A stretch of DNA of 64,000 nucleotides from Dysidea avara (Eukaryota; Porifera; Demospongiae; Dictyoceratida; Dysideidae). The notes below the pieces were generated by a model. It was not told the origin of the DNA, made no database searches, and saw only the letters and a list, made by a program, of their open reading frames with translations. The stretch is taken from positions 4,551,277-4,615,276 of the forward strand of contig NC_089281.1 of NCBI RefSeq assembly GCF_963678975.1, given 5' to 3'. Of the stretch, positions 34,265 through 48,400 are shown one piece after another. The position numbers and the translations under genes are program-made. Positions within the stretch are counted from its first letter, which is position 1. Each line of letters begins with the position of its first letter.

Positions 34265-35613
34265 TGATACTTCAGTTCAAGCAATGCCATAAAGTCATAG
34301 GAACTTGTAACCAAGAACAATTTTCAAATTTGCTGTTAAACAGTATAATGAGATTACATGATCAACTGGCGGATCTCTCATACTGCACAGAGCACACTTG
34401 AAATGATGAATATAGATATAATGATATAATTAAACCCAACAGTGCTTTCAGAATGTGACCCAAAATGCTTCCTATAAATTATGTTTTTTAAAATTTATTT
34501 CTGTTGACTGACTAACTTACCAATGCCTTCAGACAAGCATAACTCAACAACAGCTATAGCTAGAGGACCTTTTCGTACTGTTCTTCATTTGTAGTGGTGT
34601 GTAGGAGGCTGAACATATGTAGCTGAAAATGAAGTGTAATGGCAACTTGCACACGTTCAGACACAAAATTAATTTTATGATACATGTATATGTCTAATGC
34701 CATTCTTTCTTTTGATGTGGTATGCCGGGTTCACCAGTTATAATTATGCTAACAAACAAGTATAAGCCGAATCCCATTATTTGTTATGTACTACATGTAC
34801 ATTTTGTAGGAAATTTGATACACTTGAATAGTCTCACTACTATACTCATTATAGAAATATGTGTACAAGTAATTATTGTCTGCATGGTGCAAATAGATCA
34901 AGTCATGTTGTGTACATCATATCTGTGTGTAGAGCTTTATACAAGTAGGCTAGCTCTACACAATACAATGCACTCTTAAATGTAATGAACTATACATTAT
35001 CATATGTATATTAGTGACTGATGAACTGTTAGTTATTATACAGGGGCAGTGTTATCATATGGGCAGTAGGGATCATGAAGGTTTGCACTTTCCTGCCATG
35101 AAATGTCAATCAACGACTAGCATCACCTTTCCTTCACAACAATTTGACAGTATTGGTTAGGTGTTGTAAGCGAGCCTGAAATGAAGTTTCTATGAAATTT
35201 TAAACATTATTTTCCTTTTAGCTGAATTGACTAATTGTAACTCACTGTTACCTCTGGCCAAGCATAACTTGACTATAATGCTACAGGCTTGGTTTCTTCT
35301 TGTGCTGTTTGACATTGCTTAGGCTCAAAATGTGCCTTTTCATTTACCTCTGTGCAGCTACAATGAACTTACTGTGTTCCATTTCTTTCTCCATGCACTA
35401 CCGTGTAGGTGTTGTTATTGGTAGCATGTCAGTTTTCTTGTGGTGGTCATCACAATTAAATATATATTGTGGATTGATTGCAGAGGTACTTTCTTGTACT
35501 GTTTTGCACTGTGTGTCAAGCAGAACGTAGCTGAAGAAACAAGCCATTCAGTAAGTGACAGTTAAGTTGGAGTGCATGCTTTTTCAGATACACAATTAAT
35601 TTATGATATGTTT

Positions 35614-35866
35614 TAGGGCTGTGTGACAATGAGAAAACCTAAATCTCGATAAGTTCTGATAACAAAAAAACCATTATTTTTATCACGATAAACAATATTC
35701 TCACAAGAGTACCCATCTGCCTACTTTTAATATACAATAGTCTATGGATATAATTTTATTATTTGATAATAGAGAAACCATTATCATAATTAACTTTATC
35801 ATGATAATGACATAGGTATCACGATAATAGATAATATTGCATTATTGGTATTATCGCACAGCCCTA
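35614..35866. mobile_element. MITE with GGGCTGTG termini (copy 5)
   Basis: Same element and position in unit 4, right terminus of the ATTATCGCACAGCCCTA type. Confidence 0.7.
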
Positions 35867-38302
35867 ATATGTTTAACACATTCTATATCCTTTGATGCGA
35901 TAGAACATCAATGCAGAAGAATACAGTAAAACTATCAATAGCCTTACGTTAGTTGACCTACCTGACATGACCACCACATCACAAAGTGATCTCACTATAG
36001 AGGTATCCACTAAGTGAGATTTAGTGTATGAAAATTACATAGCTTTTATTATGATGAATGTAAAGTTCTATAAACCATTCATACACAATACTAAATCTAT
36101 TGTGTTCACAGATAGTTAAAAGTCAATTGATCATCTACACCTAACAACAGTCATTCTGCTGGTTTGATCTGTTTTGAGTCACACAGACTGATTATTTTTA
36201 ATGTGATTATATACTTGCTGCATCAAACTTGATTGCAAGTTGCTGCAGTTAAGATGGTACTCCAGTCCCATCAATCCAACTTTCTGAAGTGAATTAATCA
36301 GCAGCTCGTATTTGAAATCACTGATCAATAATCAAAATGTGAACACTTTCTTCAGTAGCAAACAAATCAATAGTGACTTTCTATTGTGGTGCAAAGTTGT
36401 AGGTATACTAGTATGTGTAAATATTTAGTTAAGCCTTTAGTACAGTCAGCAACAAAGTTAAGAATTATTATAATTGTCATCTTTGTCTAGTATAATATTA
36501 TCCTAACCTACAGTCCATCATTGGGAGCCTAGCCAACTTGGTGACCAAACACTCACAATGAACTTATTGACTACTAATGCAGTATACAGTCAGACCAACT
36601 ACTTTTTGATCTGAATTCAATTCTAAATCTTGCACTTAATCTCAGTTATCTGGAAATGTACTTTAGTTATACCTAGAAACACACATATGTAGACCACATT
36701 AGTGTAAATGACATGTGGCTTTGAGTTCAAGTTACTATTTGACACCAAAACTTTTGGATAATTATACTTGCAGGCTGAACATCACTGTTGTAAAATAATT
36801 AAGTAGGGTGAACTAATGAGTAGCTAAGATAGCCAATAAACTTTTGCAAATATTACGTATGTGATTCAGAAGATTGAGAAGAGAATATTTTCTAACATTT
36901 AGCAGAAATCATTTTAACCACAATCTAAGTAATGATTATTATGATGTAAATAAACCAGCATGCATCCAGGTAATAAAGGTATATATTAACTAAAAACTTA
37001 AATGTTCATCATAATTAATTTTATACTTATGGTAAAGAAATGAATTATACATGATGAAAATGAAAACTAAATTGTGGCTGCTTGACTGTCACTCATCATA
37101 CAGTATGATAGTACTGTATAGTAGGGACCACAAAGGTTTGGGCATGGCCCATGAAAAAACATCACCCAAAAACCAGCCTCACTTTTCCCTAACAACAATG
37201 AAACAGGTAAACTAAGCCCAAACGAGCCTTCAGATCAACACAAAGTGCTTTTAACAAGTTGCTATAAAATTTTATTAAATGGAATTTTCTAGTGATTGAT
37301 TAACTAAGTAAATGACTGATGCCTTCATGTAGACAAGCTTAACTCAATAATGGCTAAGGCTACAGACTTGATTGTTCACTGTTCAACGTTGCTTCAGCTG
37401 ATATGTGCCTTTTGGCATACCACAGTACATACAATGTATTCTTCATGGACTTACCAGTGTCCTCCTTTGTGTCTCATTCATCTTTGCTTACAGAGAAAGG
37501 TGCCAATTTGGTGGTAGTGTGTAATGGCTTCCCTTCGTAATGGAAATCATACAAAGTGGCTACTTTGATTGCAACGGTGCTTTTCAAACAGTTCTTGATT
37601 TGTAATGCTGTGTAACGGGTTGAACATAGCCAACAACAAAGACTTCACTTTTCAGACGATAATTAGCTGGGGCATTTGTTTCTTTTGATGTGGTATGTGT
37701 GGGTTCACCAGTCATAATAATTTTACTTTACAAAAAAAGTTAACATACAAGTACACAAGAAAAAATGGAATTTTCAATGGTCCCTTACTCAAGTTGAAAA
37801 GTCCAAATTTTTATTGTGTACTTGTTTGTTATGCAGTAGTCAAAATACTCTTTGACTACTTCCTGTATACCCTAGAACAAACTAATGATTGACAAGTACA
37901 CAAAAAAATTTGGAATTTTCATGACAATCACGCATACTTTAACTTGCTTGTACACATATAAGGTACCACTCTTCATGCATATAAATTACTTCATTTATTT
38001 ACCATCCCTAGGAACTTGAATAGGTCACTAAATTCTAAACTACGTATTAGCTAGCTATAGACCAGTAAACATAAAATTAATGGTATAATAGTGAGACAAC
38101 TGTTCAGGTCAGCACAAAAAGTGATGTGTATAAAAAATGGCCCGGCTAGGATCATCACCCTCTAATCCCTGTAAGTTCAGTAAACTTTAGTACAGTTTGG
38201 ATCAAATACATACTACAACATGACATAATGTAATAACATATACAAACTATCTACAACTATTTGCATTGTCCAGTCAATCTATAAAGTCTTTGTTTAGTCA
38301 TT

Positions 38303-38743
38303 TCACTCAGCAAGGTTGAACTTGACTGCAAGATACTTCAGAACAGCTGGTGTACCATGGCCAGAACCCATGGACCAATCAAACTTGGCTGTTGTGATGC
38401 TGGAAATACGTAGCCCAGACTTATAATCATGAAACTGTTTACCATCAAGTAAAATTTGAATGTAATCATCTTTAGCAATGAATGTAACAGTGACATCTTC
38501 CCTTCCTTTAAAATTATATCCATCAACTCTTTGTGGTTTCTCCCCTCGTTGATATGGCCATTTTCCATCTATTTGTGATGAAATTACCACTTCTCTTTCA
38601 TCAAAGCGAGGATTGAAGTGAAGAATGATATCTCCCTTATCATTGTACAAGTCTATTTTCACCCTTCCTTCCTTGGGGTTGGTGTAGGCTGCCTCTATAC
38701 CTCTGCCAGTTTGGAAGTTGGTAAAGCTAATACTGTTTTCCAT
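38303..38743 (-). CDS. Galectin, single-domain, variant 2 (second copy)
   Basis: Complete 146 aa ORF encoding exactly the same protein as the copy at 16878-17318 (K29, G37, N77, Q96, S115). Same start context and TATA box. The upstream region has a small local insertion near 38888 compared with the other units. A candidate AATAAA lies at 37994-37999. It is part of the second higher-order repeat, so identity of the protein reflects recent duplication or conversion rather than independent constraint. Confidence 0.88.
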   Translation of the reverse strand: MENSISFTNFQTGRGIEAAYTNPKEGRVKIDLYNDKGDIILHFNPRFDEREVVISSQIDGKWPYQRGEKPQRVDGYNFKGREDVTVTFIAKDDYIQILLDGKQFHDYKSGLRISSITTAKFDWSMGSGHGTPAVLKYLAVKFNLAE

Positions 38744-38798
38744 TTGTAACTCGTATATCTGTCAGTAGTGATGCTATCCACAGAGTAGTTCATATACT

Positions 38799-38824
38799 CT
38801 ATATAAAAACAGTCTCCTTTTATA
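38799..38824 (-). promoter_or_regulatory. TATA-type core promoter of galectin (unit 4)
   Basis: TATAAAAG on the - strand at 38817-38824, about 74 bp before the ATG, plus the second TATA-like box. Confidence 0.6.
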
Positions 38825-41112
38825 CACAACAAACTGTGTAGAGAGTTTCATGAGGTCACTGATTCTTGGGAGTGTGTATTTTTTACAGCAGGTATAAGCT
38901 GTCAGATGAGATTTCCATTGCATAGTATTGAGACTATTCAAGTGTATCAAATTTCCTAGAAAATGTACATGTAGTACATAACAAATAATGGAATTCAGCT
39001 TATACTTGTTTGTTAACATAATTATAATTGGTGAACTTGGCATACCACATCAAAAGAAAGAATGTCATTATATCTATGTGTGTGCTTCATCAACTACTGA
39101 AAAGAGAAGTCACCATTACACTGTTCAACCTGCCACACACCATTACAAATGAAGAACAGTACAAGAAGCACCTTCGTCTTTTGGGCTTAATTAATACTGC
39201 CAAGGTGCTGTGAAGATATTGTGAGGCCAGTTTCTGGTCAATGTATTTTGTGAGAAAGTGCAACTCCCCATGATCCTTATAATATGCAGCTGTATGATAA
39301 TACTTCAATTACAACATAACTACTACAACACGATGTATAATTACAAAACACTTAAGAACATATAAAGGTGTAGGCATATTGAAATCTATGCAGCTGGGGT
39401 AGTGATTTTGTGTTAGAGATGTTTTACTATATAATAAATATATATATGATACTTCTTTGAGTGATGTTGGACTCGCCAAATTTGATCGGCAAGTGATAGC
39501 TAAGGCTCCTCCACCATGATTGGATGCCACTTAGTTCTTATACAATGGAGACACATTGACAAATTTTCGTTTATCTGCTATTATATGCTACATGTGTGTT
39601 GCTAAATATTCTAGAATTTTGTATAAATGCAACAATGCAGTCATAAACTATAGTCCAGAGACAGTTATAATACTTTTCAAATCTCAGTGAAAATGTCGGA
39701 CAACCTAAACCATTACCTGACATTGATATGCTACTGTTTTACACAATTTGTCATAATAGGAAAATCCTTACAATATGTTGATAGAATAGAGTGACTCAAC
39801 CTATAATAATGTAATCATTGTTGTCTAATTGCGTTTGCTATTATTGACAATGCTTCACTATAAAAACTCTACAACTTCCTTCTATTTTGATCTGACATTT
39901 TGTCAGGCAGGTTCCATTATGGTCAGCCATGCATGATATTTGCCTGACAAATGGCCTATGTCAGACAGTAATAATTGACTCTGAACTATACTGGTGTAGA
40001 CCGTGTATAGTGTTCTATATTTCAAGTGTTTTCAGTGTGAAATACGAGCAGTGTCAGCAATAAAGATGTAGAGGGGCAGTCAGCAATGTTATGTTTTATC
40101 ATACAGCATGATGGTAATGATGTACTGACCAGCAGTCAAAATGTGAACACTTTCTTCAGTAGCAATCAAATCAATAGTGACTTTCTATTGTGGTGCAAAG
40201 TTGTAGGTATACTAGTATGTGTAAATATTTAGTTAAGCCTTTAGTACAGTCAGCAACAAAGTTAAAAATATGATTATATAGTTGTCATCTTTGTCTAGTA
40301 TGGTATTGTCCTAACCTACAGTCCATCATTGGGAGCCTAGCCAACTTGGTGACCAAACACTCACAATGAACTTATTGACTACTAATGCAGTATACAGTCA
40401 GACCAACTATTTTTTGATCTGAATTCAATTCTAATTAAATCTTGCACTTAATCTCAGTTATCTGGAAATGTACTTTAGTTATACCCAGAAACACACATAT
40501 GTAGACCACACCGACCACATCAGTGTAAATGACGTTGAGTTCATGTTACTAATTGAAACCAGAGCTTTTAGATATACTTGTAAGCTGCAGGCTGAACATC
40601 ACTGTTGTAAAATAATTACAAGTAGGGTGAACTAATGAGTAGCTAAGATTGCATGCCAATAAAATTGGCCGATTTCTTTTGCAAGTATTACATATGTGAT
40701 AAGAAGACTGAGAAGAGAATATTTTCTAACATTTAGTAGAAATCAGTAAAAATTTACAAACACACACTAAGTAATGATTATTATGATGTAAATAAACCAG
40801 CATGCATCCAGGTGATAAGGAATATATTAACTAAAAACTTAAACGTTCATCATAATTAATTTTATACTTATGGTAAAGAAATGAAATTATAAATGAAAAC
40901 AAAATTGTGGCTGCTTGACTGACACTCATCATACAGTATGATAGTACTGTATAGTGGGACCACAAAGGTTTGGGCATGGCCCATGAAAAAACATCACCCA
41001 AAAACCAGCCTCACTTTTCTCTGAAAACGATGACTTACCAGTGTCCTCCTTTGTGTCTCATTCATCTTTGCTTACAGAGAAAGGTGCCAATTTGGTGGTA
41101 GTGTGTAATGAG

Positions 41113-41242
41113 ATTTTAAAAATCACTAATTAAGGGGCGTGGCAACTGTTTTGCTCATGATTTTCGTGAATGAAACAGCTGCCACGTTGTCTCATGAGTG
41201 AAGCAGTTGCCACGCACCTCAATTAGCAATTTTTTAAAATTT
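41113..41242. mobile_element. Small foldback element replacing 1.4 kb (unit 5)
   Basis: Same element, same junctions as 19680-19809, at an offset of 21433. A shared derived state linking units 3 and 5. Confidence 0.6.
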
Positions 41243-41351
41243 CGAGTGAAGTTGTGTGTGCGAGTGAGTGTGATGTTGCGCTTGGGCGGTACCGTATCAT
41301 ACACACATGCATATATGTACTATTCCATTTGTGTCAATTTTTTATTAACAG

Positions 41352-42378
41352 GATCCTGAGGTATTATGGCTGGGTGATGTGTGGAGAGAGATACTGTTCT
41401 CAGTAGTGTTAGCAATCTTAATGATACTGTGTCGACCTAAAGATGAATATGGAGGGTATGTACCTCTATGTTGTATTTCTACTGTGTACTATGTTTATAG
41501 CAAACAGCTTGTATGTGCTAAAAGATGCTAACAATAATACTTTGTAGTTCCAGTTTCCTTTTGTGCTTATGCAGATTCAACAAAATAGTTTATGATTATG
41601 AAGATGAACCAGAACAAGGAGCAAATAAAAAATTTGGTAAGCAATTTATACCGTCTACACAGTAGTTAGTAAATGAATTGTCATTTTTGACCTAAAGCCA
41701 ATAGTGACTGAAATATACGTGATTTTCATGACGTCATGTCATACCCCGTGATGTACCCCTTAGAGACATACACAGGTGAATTTTGGTAGGCAGTAGACCA
41801 TAGCTTAAGCCTCCAGTATTGTCAGATAGTATTGTGAGAATTGATCATGGTCAATTGATCCTTCTCACAAAATTATAAACTACAGTATTTAAGGATGTTC
41901 ACATCTTGTGTTTCATGCATGTGTCATGTGCAGTTGTATGCACATATTTTATAAGCATTTTGTATTCCCTCTCAGATACCATTGTAATGCGCCAACTTCC
42001 AAAAGAAACTGCCGATACTGAGAAATTCAAAGAAGTAAAAATTATGTCGCATGTTTGTAGTATATGTGTTTCATTATGTGCTCTTCTTTGCCACATTTTC
42101 TGTTCTACACAATTTTTGCTTGCCAGATGACTCCAATTTTTTTAACGTTTCAGAATTATGTACTGCAAAATTGATCTTGTGTGGTTTATCTGTATATGTA
42201 TGAATGCGTATGTACATCCTGGGGGTACATATATGTAGTTACATCATTAGGCATACAGCCTAACAAGTCCCTGCTAAAGTATATACATTAATAGATAGTT
42301 TGCGTATATGTATGCATGACCCATGTACTATAATATTGTTATTTTCATTTGTTATAGACCCCTGAAGAGAACATGTGA
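41352..42378 (+). CDS. TMEM87-like C-terminal exons (partial gene copy 5)
   Basis: Exons 41352-41455, 41575-41636, 41976-42034 and 42358-42378, the 21433-offset partner of copy 3. Same foldback-bearing upstream DNA. Open with borders kept. Confidence 0.4.
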
Positions 42379-43715
42379 TGATACTTCAGTTCAAGCAATG
42401 CCAAAAAGTCATAGGAACTTGTAACCAAGAACAATTTTCAAATTTGCTGTTAAACAGTATAATGAGATTACATGATCAACTGGTGGATCTCTCATACTGC
42501 ACAGAGCACACTTGAAATGATGAATAGATATAATGATATAATTAAACCCAACAGTACTTTCAGAATGTGACCCGAAATGCTTCCTATAAATTATGTTTTT
42601 TAAAATTTATTTCTGTTGGCTGACTAACTTACCAGACAAGCATAACTCAACAACATTTATAGCTAGAGGACCTTTTCGTACTGTTCTTCATTTGTAGTGG
42701 TGTGTAGGAGGCTGAACATAATGTAGCTGAAATGAAGTGTAATGGCAACTTGCACACGTTCAGACACAAAATTAATTTTATGATACATGTATATGTCTAA
42801 TGCCATTCTTTCTTTTGATGTGGTATGCCGGGTTCACCAGTTATAATTATGCTAACAAACAAGTATAAGCCGAATCCCATTATTTGTTATGAACTACATG
42901 TACATTTTGTAGGAAATTTGATACACTTGAATAGTCTCACTACTATACTCATTATAGAAACATGTGTACAAGTAATTATTGTCTACATGGTGCAAATAGA
43001 TCAAGTCATGTTGTGTACATCATATCTGTGTGTAGAGCTTTATTCAAGTAGGCTAGCTCTACACAATACAATGCACTCTTAAATGTAATGAACTATACAT
43101 TATCATATGTATATTAGTGACTGATGAACTGTTAGTTATTATACAGGGGCAGTGTTATCATATGGGCAGTAGGGATCATGAAGGTTTGCACTTTCCTGCC
43201 ATGAAATGTCAATCAACAACTAGCATCACCTTTCCTTCACGACAATTTGACAGTATTGGTTAGGTGTTGTAAGCAAGCCTGAAATGAAGTTTCTATGGAA
43301 TTTTAAACATTATTTTCCTTTTAGCTGAATTGACTAATTGTAACTCACTGTTACCTCTGGCCAAGCATAACTTGACTATAATGCTACCGGCTTGGTTTCT
43401 TCTTGTGCTGTTTGACATTGCTTAGGCTCAAAATGTGCCTTTTCATTTATGTCTGTGCAGCTACAATGAACTTACTGTGTTCCATTTCTTTCTCCATGCA
43501 CTACCATGTAGGTGTTGTTATAGGTAGCATGTCAGTTTTCTTGTGGTGGTTATCACAATTAAATATATATGTGGATTGATTGCAGAGGTACTTTCTTGTA
43601 CTGTTTTGCACTGTGTGTCAAGCAGAACGTAGCTGAAGAAACAAGCCACTCAGTAAGTGACAGTTAAGTTGGAGTGCATGCTCTTTCAGATACACAATTA
43701 ATTTATGATATGTTG

Positions 43716-43966
43716 TAGGGCTGTGTGACAATGAGAAAACCAAATCTTGATAAGTTCTGATAGCAAAAAAACCATTATTTTTATCACGATAAACAATATT
43801 CTCACAAGAGTACCCATCTGCCTACTTTTAATATGCAATAGTCTATGGATATTTACTATTATTTGATAATAGAGAATCCATTATCATAATTAGCTTTATC
43901 ATGATAATGACATAGGTATCACGATAATAGATAATATTGCATTATTGGTATTATTGCACAGCCCTA
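43716..43966. mobile_element. MITE with GGGCTGTG termini (copy 6)
   Basis: Same element and position in unit 5, right terminus of the ATTATTGCACAGCCCTA type as in unit 3. Confidence 0.7.
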
Positions 43967-46399
43967 ATATATATCTTTTGATGCGATAGAACATCAGTGC
44001 AGAAGAATACAGTAAAACTATCAATAGCCCTACATTAGTTGACCTACCTGACATGACCACCACATCACAAAGTGATCTCACTAAAGAGGTATCCACTAAG
44101 TGAGGTTTAGTGTATGAAAATTACATAGCTTTTATTATGATGAATGTAAAGTTCTATAAACCATTCATACACAGCTGTACTAAATCTATTGTGTTCACAG
44201 ATAGTTAAAAGTCAATTGATCATCTAAACCTAACAACAGTCATTCTGCTGGTTTGATCTGTTTTGAGTCACACAGACTGATTATTTTTAATGTGATTATA
44301 TACTTGCTGCATCAAACTTGATTGCAAGTTGCTGCAGTTAAGATGGTACTCCAGTCCCATCAACCCAACTTTCTGAAGTGAATTAATCAGCAGCTCGTGT
44401 TTGAAATCACTGATCAACAATCAAAATGTGAACACTTTCTTCAGTAGCAAACAAATCAATAGTGACTTTCTATTGTGGTGCAAAGTTGTAGGTACTAGTA
44501 TGTGTAAATATTTAGTTAAGCCTTTAGTACAGTCAGCAACAAAGTTAAAAATATGATTATATAGTTGTCATCTTTGTCTAGTATGGTATTGTCCTAGCCT
44601 AAAGTCCATCATTGGGAGCCTAGCCAACTTGGTGACCAAACACTCACAATGAACTTATTGACTACTAATGCAGTATACAGTCAGACCAACTACTTTTTGA
44701 TCTGAATTCAATTCTAAATCTTGCACTTAATCTCAGTTATCTGGAAATGTACTTTAGTTATACCTAGAAACACACATATGTAGACCACATTAGTGTAAAT
44801 GACATGTGGCTTTGAGTTCAAGTTACTATTTGACACCAGAAATTTAGATAATTATACTTGCAGGCTGAACATCACTCAGTGTTGTAAAATAATTAAGTAG
44901 GGTGAACTAATGAGTAGCTAAGATAGCCATTAAACTTTTGCAAGTATTACGTATGTGATTCAGAAGATTGAGAAGATAATATTTTCTAACATTTAGCAGA
45001 AATCATTTTAACCACAATCTAAGTAATGATTATTATGATGTAAATAAACCAGCATGCATCCAGGTGATAAGGTATATATTAACTAAAAACTTAAACGTTC
45101 ATCATAATTAATTTTATACTTATGGTAAAGAAATGAATTATACATGATGAAAATGAAAACAAAATTGTGGCTGCTTGACTGTCACTCATCATACAGTATG
45201 ATAGTACTGTATAGTAGGGACCACAAAGGTTTGGGCATGGCCCATGAAAAAACATCACCCAAAAACCTGCCTCACTTTTCCCTGACAACAATGAAGCAGG
45301 TAAAACTAAGCCCAAACAAGCCTTCAGATCAACCCAAAGTGCTTTCAACAAGATGCTATGAAATTTTATTAAACAGAATTTTCTAGTGACTGACTGACTA
45401 AGTAAATGACTGATGCCTTCATGTAGACAAGCTTAACTCAATAACGGCTAAGGCTACAGACTTGATTGTTCACTGTTCAGCATTGCTTCAGCTGATATGT
45501 GCCTTTTGGCATACCACAGTACATACAATGTATTCTTCATGGACTTACCAGTGTCCTCCTTTGTGTCTCATTCATCTTTGCTTACAGAGAAAGGTGCCAA
45601 TTTGGTGGTAGTGTGTAATGGCTTCCCTTCATAATGGAAATCATCCAAAGTGGCTACTTTGATTGCAGCGGTGCTTTTCAAACAGTTCTTGATTCGTAAT
45701 GCTGTGTAATGGGTTGACCATAGCCAACAACAAAGACTTCACTTTTCAGACAATAATTAGCTGGGGTATTTGTTTCTTTTGATGTGGTATGTTTTGGTTC
45801 ACCAGTCATAATAGTTTTATTTTACAAAAAAAGTTAACATACAAGTACACAAAAAAATGGAATTTTCAATAGTCCCTTACTCATTGACAAGTTGAAAAGT
45901 CCAAATTTTTATTGTGTACTTGTTTGTTATGCAGTAGTCAAAATACTCTTTGACTACTTCCTGTATACCCTAGAACAAACTAATGATTGACAAGTACACA
46001 AAAAAATTTGGAATTTTCATAACAATCACACATACTTTAACTTGCTTGTACACATATAAGGTACCACTCTTCATGCATATAAATTGCTTTATTATTTACC
46101 ATCCCTAGGAACTTGAATAGGTCACTAAATTCTAAACTACGTATTAGCTAGCTATAGACCAGTAAACATAAAATTAATGGTATAATAGTGAGACAACTGT
46201 TCAGGTCAACACAAAAAGTGATGTGTATAAAAAATGGCCCGGCTAGGATCATCACCCTCTAATCCCTGTAAGTTCAGTAAACTTTAGTACAGTTTGGATC
46301 AAATACATACTACAACATGACATAATGTAATAACATATACAAACTATCTACAACTATTTGCATTGTCCAGTCAATCTATAAAGTCTTTGTTTAGTCATT

Positions 46400-46840
46400 T
46401 CACTCAGCAAGGTTGAACTTGACTGCAAGGTACTTCAGAACAGCTGGTGTACCATGGCCAGAACCCATGGACCAATCAAACTTGGCTGTTGTGATACTGG
46501 AAATACGTAGCCCAGACTTATAATCATGAAACTGTTTACCATCAAGTAAAATTTGAATGTAATCATCTTTAGCAATGAATGTAACAGTGACATCTTCCCT
46601 TCCTTTAAAATCATATCCATCAACTCTTTGTGGTTTCTCCCCTCGTTGATATGGCCATTTTCCATCTATTTGTGATGAAATTACCACTTCTCTTTCATCA
46701 AAGCGAGGATTGAAGTGAAGAATGATATCTCCCTTATCATTGTACAAGTCTATTCTCACCCTTCCTTCCTTGGGGTTGGTGTAGGCTGCCTCTATACCTC
46801 TACCAGTTTGGAAGTTGGTAAAGCTAATACTGTTTTCCAT
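46400..46840 (-). CDS. Galectin, single-domain, variant 3 (second copy)
   Basis: Complete 146 aa ORF, protein identical to the copy at 24969-25409 (R29, G37, D77, Q96, S115). Core promoter, stop and candidate poly(A) signal (46088-46093) are in the same relative places. The second copy of the 3,994 bp insertion begins about 0.7 kb upstream at 47527. All five galectin ORFs in the window are intact, which argues that the array supplies gene dosage rather than a set of decaying copies. Confidence 0.88.
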   Translation of the reverse strand: MENSISFTNFQTGRGIEAAYTNPKEGRVRIDLYNDKGDIILHFNPRFDEREVVISSQIDGKWPYQRGEKPQRVDGYDFKGREDVTVTFIAKDDYIQILLDGKQFHDYKSGLRISSITTAKFDWSMGSGHGTPAVLKYLAVKFNLAE

Positions 46841-46895
46841 TTGTAACTCGTATATCTGTCAGTAGTGATGCTATCCACAGAGTAGTTCATATACT

Positions 46896-46921
46896 CTATA
46901 TAAAAACAGTCTCCTTTTATA
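46896..46921 (-). promoter_or_regulatory. TATA-type core promoter of galectin (unit 5)
   Basis: TATAAAAG on the - strand at 46914-46921, about 74 bp before the ATG, plus the second TATA-like box. Confidence 0.6.
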
Positions 46922-48400
46922 CACAACAAACTGTGTAGAGAGTTTCATGAGGTGACTGATTCTTGGGAGTGTGTATTTTTTGCAGCTGTCAGATGAGATT
47001 TCCATTGCATAGTATTGAGACTATTCAAGTGTATCAAATTTCCTAGAAAATGTACATGTAGTACATAACAAATAATGGAATCCAGCTTATACTTGTTTGT
47101 TAACATAATTATAATTGGTGAACTTGGGATACCACATCAAAAGAAAGAATGTCATTATATCTATGTGTGTGCTTCATCAACTACTGAAAAGAGAAGTCAC
47201 CATTACACTGTTCAACCTGCCACACACCATTACAAATGAAGAACAGTACAAGAAGCACCTTCGTCTTTTGGGCTTAATTAATACTGCCAAGGTGCTGTGA
47301 AGATATTGTGAGGCCAGTTTCTGGTCAACGTATTTTGTGAGAAAGTGCAACTCCCCTGATCCTTATAATATGCAGTTGTATGACAATACTTCAACTACAA
47401 CATAACTACTACAACACGATGTATAATTACAAAACACTTAAGAACATATAAAGGTGTAGGCATATTGAAATCTATGCAGCTGGGGTAGTGATTTTTGTGT
47501 TAGAGATGTTTTATTATATAATAAATCAAGACACACGATAGTGTGTCGTGCGGCCCAAGAAGCCGGCGCGCCACACCGTGAGTATATTAACAGGAAGAAA
47601 GAAAACGCAATTTTCACACCTATGTAGCTCTGTGATCCCTTATCCGATTGGAACCAAATTTGCTGGAGACGTGCCGCCCAGTTAGGGTAGTCTACATACC
47701 AAATTTGAAGAAAATCGCTCCAGCCATTTCCGAGATACGAGCGAACAAAATTTCGTTTTAATTTCTTCGTTTTTTTCTTCTTCTTCTTCATCTTCTTCAT
47801 TTCGCACACTTCGCAAAATTCGCCATAAAACACGAATGCGTGCTCGGATTTGGCTGAAATTTGGCACACTTAAAGGGCTCATTAAGGCGGATCTCCGTAC
47901 CAACTTTGGTAGGAATCCGATGAACATTCACGGAGTTATGACCGATTATTTGCGTAAAATAAGGTCGAAGGTCTGTCACGCCTACAGGGTAAACTCCTTG
48001 GAGGAATCAGTTGAAAATTGATGTGTAGATGGAGCAACCATCGTAGGAGTGCCTTTTTGTGGTTTGAAACGAATCGGAATAAAGACCACGGAGATATGAT
48101 ACGAAACCCAACCTGTGTCAAAATTACGCGATCGATTTTTATGAATAAAAAAACTATTAGTTTTCGTGTCTACCAGGCAAACCGCTTAGAGCAACAAGCT
48201 GAAAATCAGTATGTAGCTGGAATAATCATCATAGAAAGTACTTGCAGTAGTACAGAAGAATCAGATTACAAATCACTGAGTTATGATTCGAAAGGCAACT
48301 AGGTGCAGCAAATGCGAGATCGAGATACTCTAATAGAACAGTCACCCTAATAAAGCATTCAGCTGCATTTATAATTTACTCAGTTATATTACATTGTAAG

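Larger units (their letters stand above)
30788..40135. repeat. Tandem array unit 4 (about 9.3 kb)
   Basis: Parts: R1 30788-32237; foldback insertion 32238 to about 33180; TMEM87-like exons 33238-34264; MITE 35614-35866; R1' 36332-37984; galectin 38303-38743 (-); upstream DNA to 40135. From about 31 to 36.4 kb it is almost identical to unit 6 at an offset of 21433; after about 36.47 kb the two diverge visibly (single-base and small indel differences). Nothing else gene-like is supported. Confidence 0.85.
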
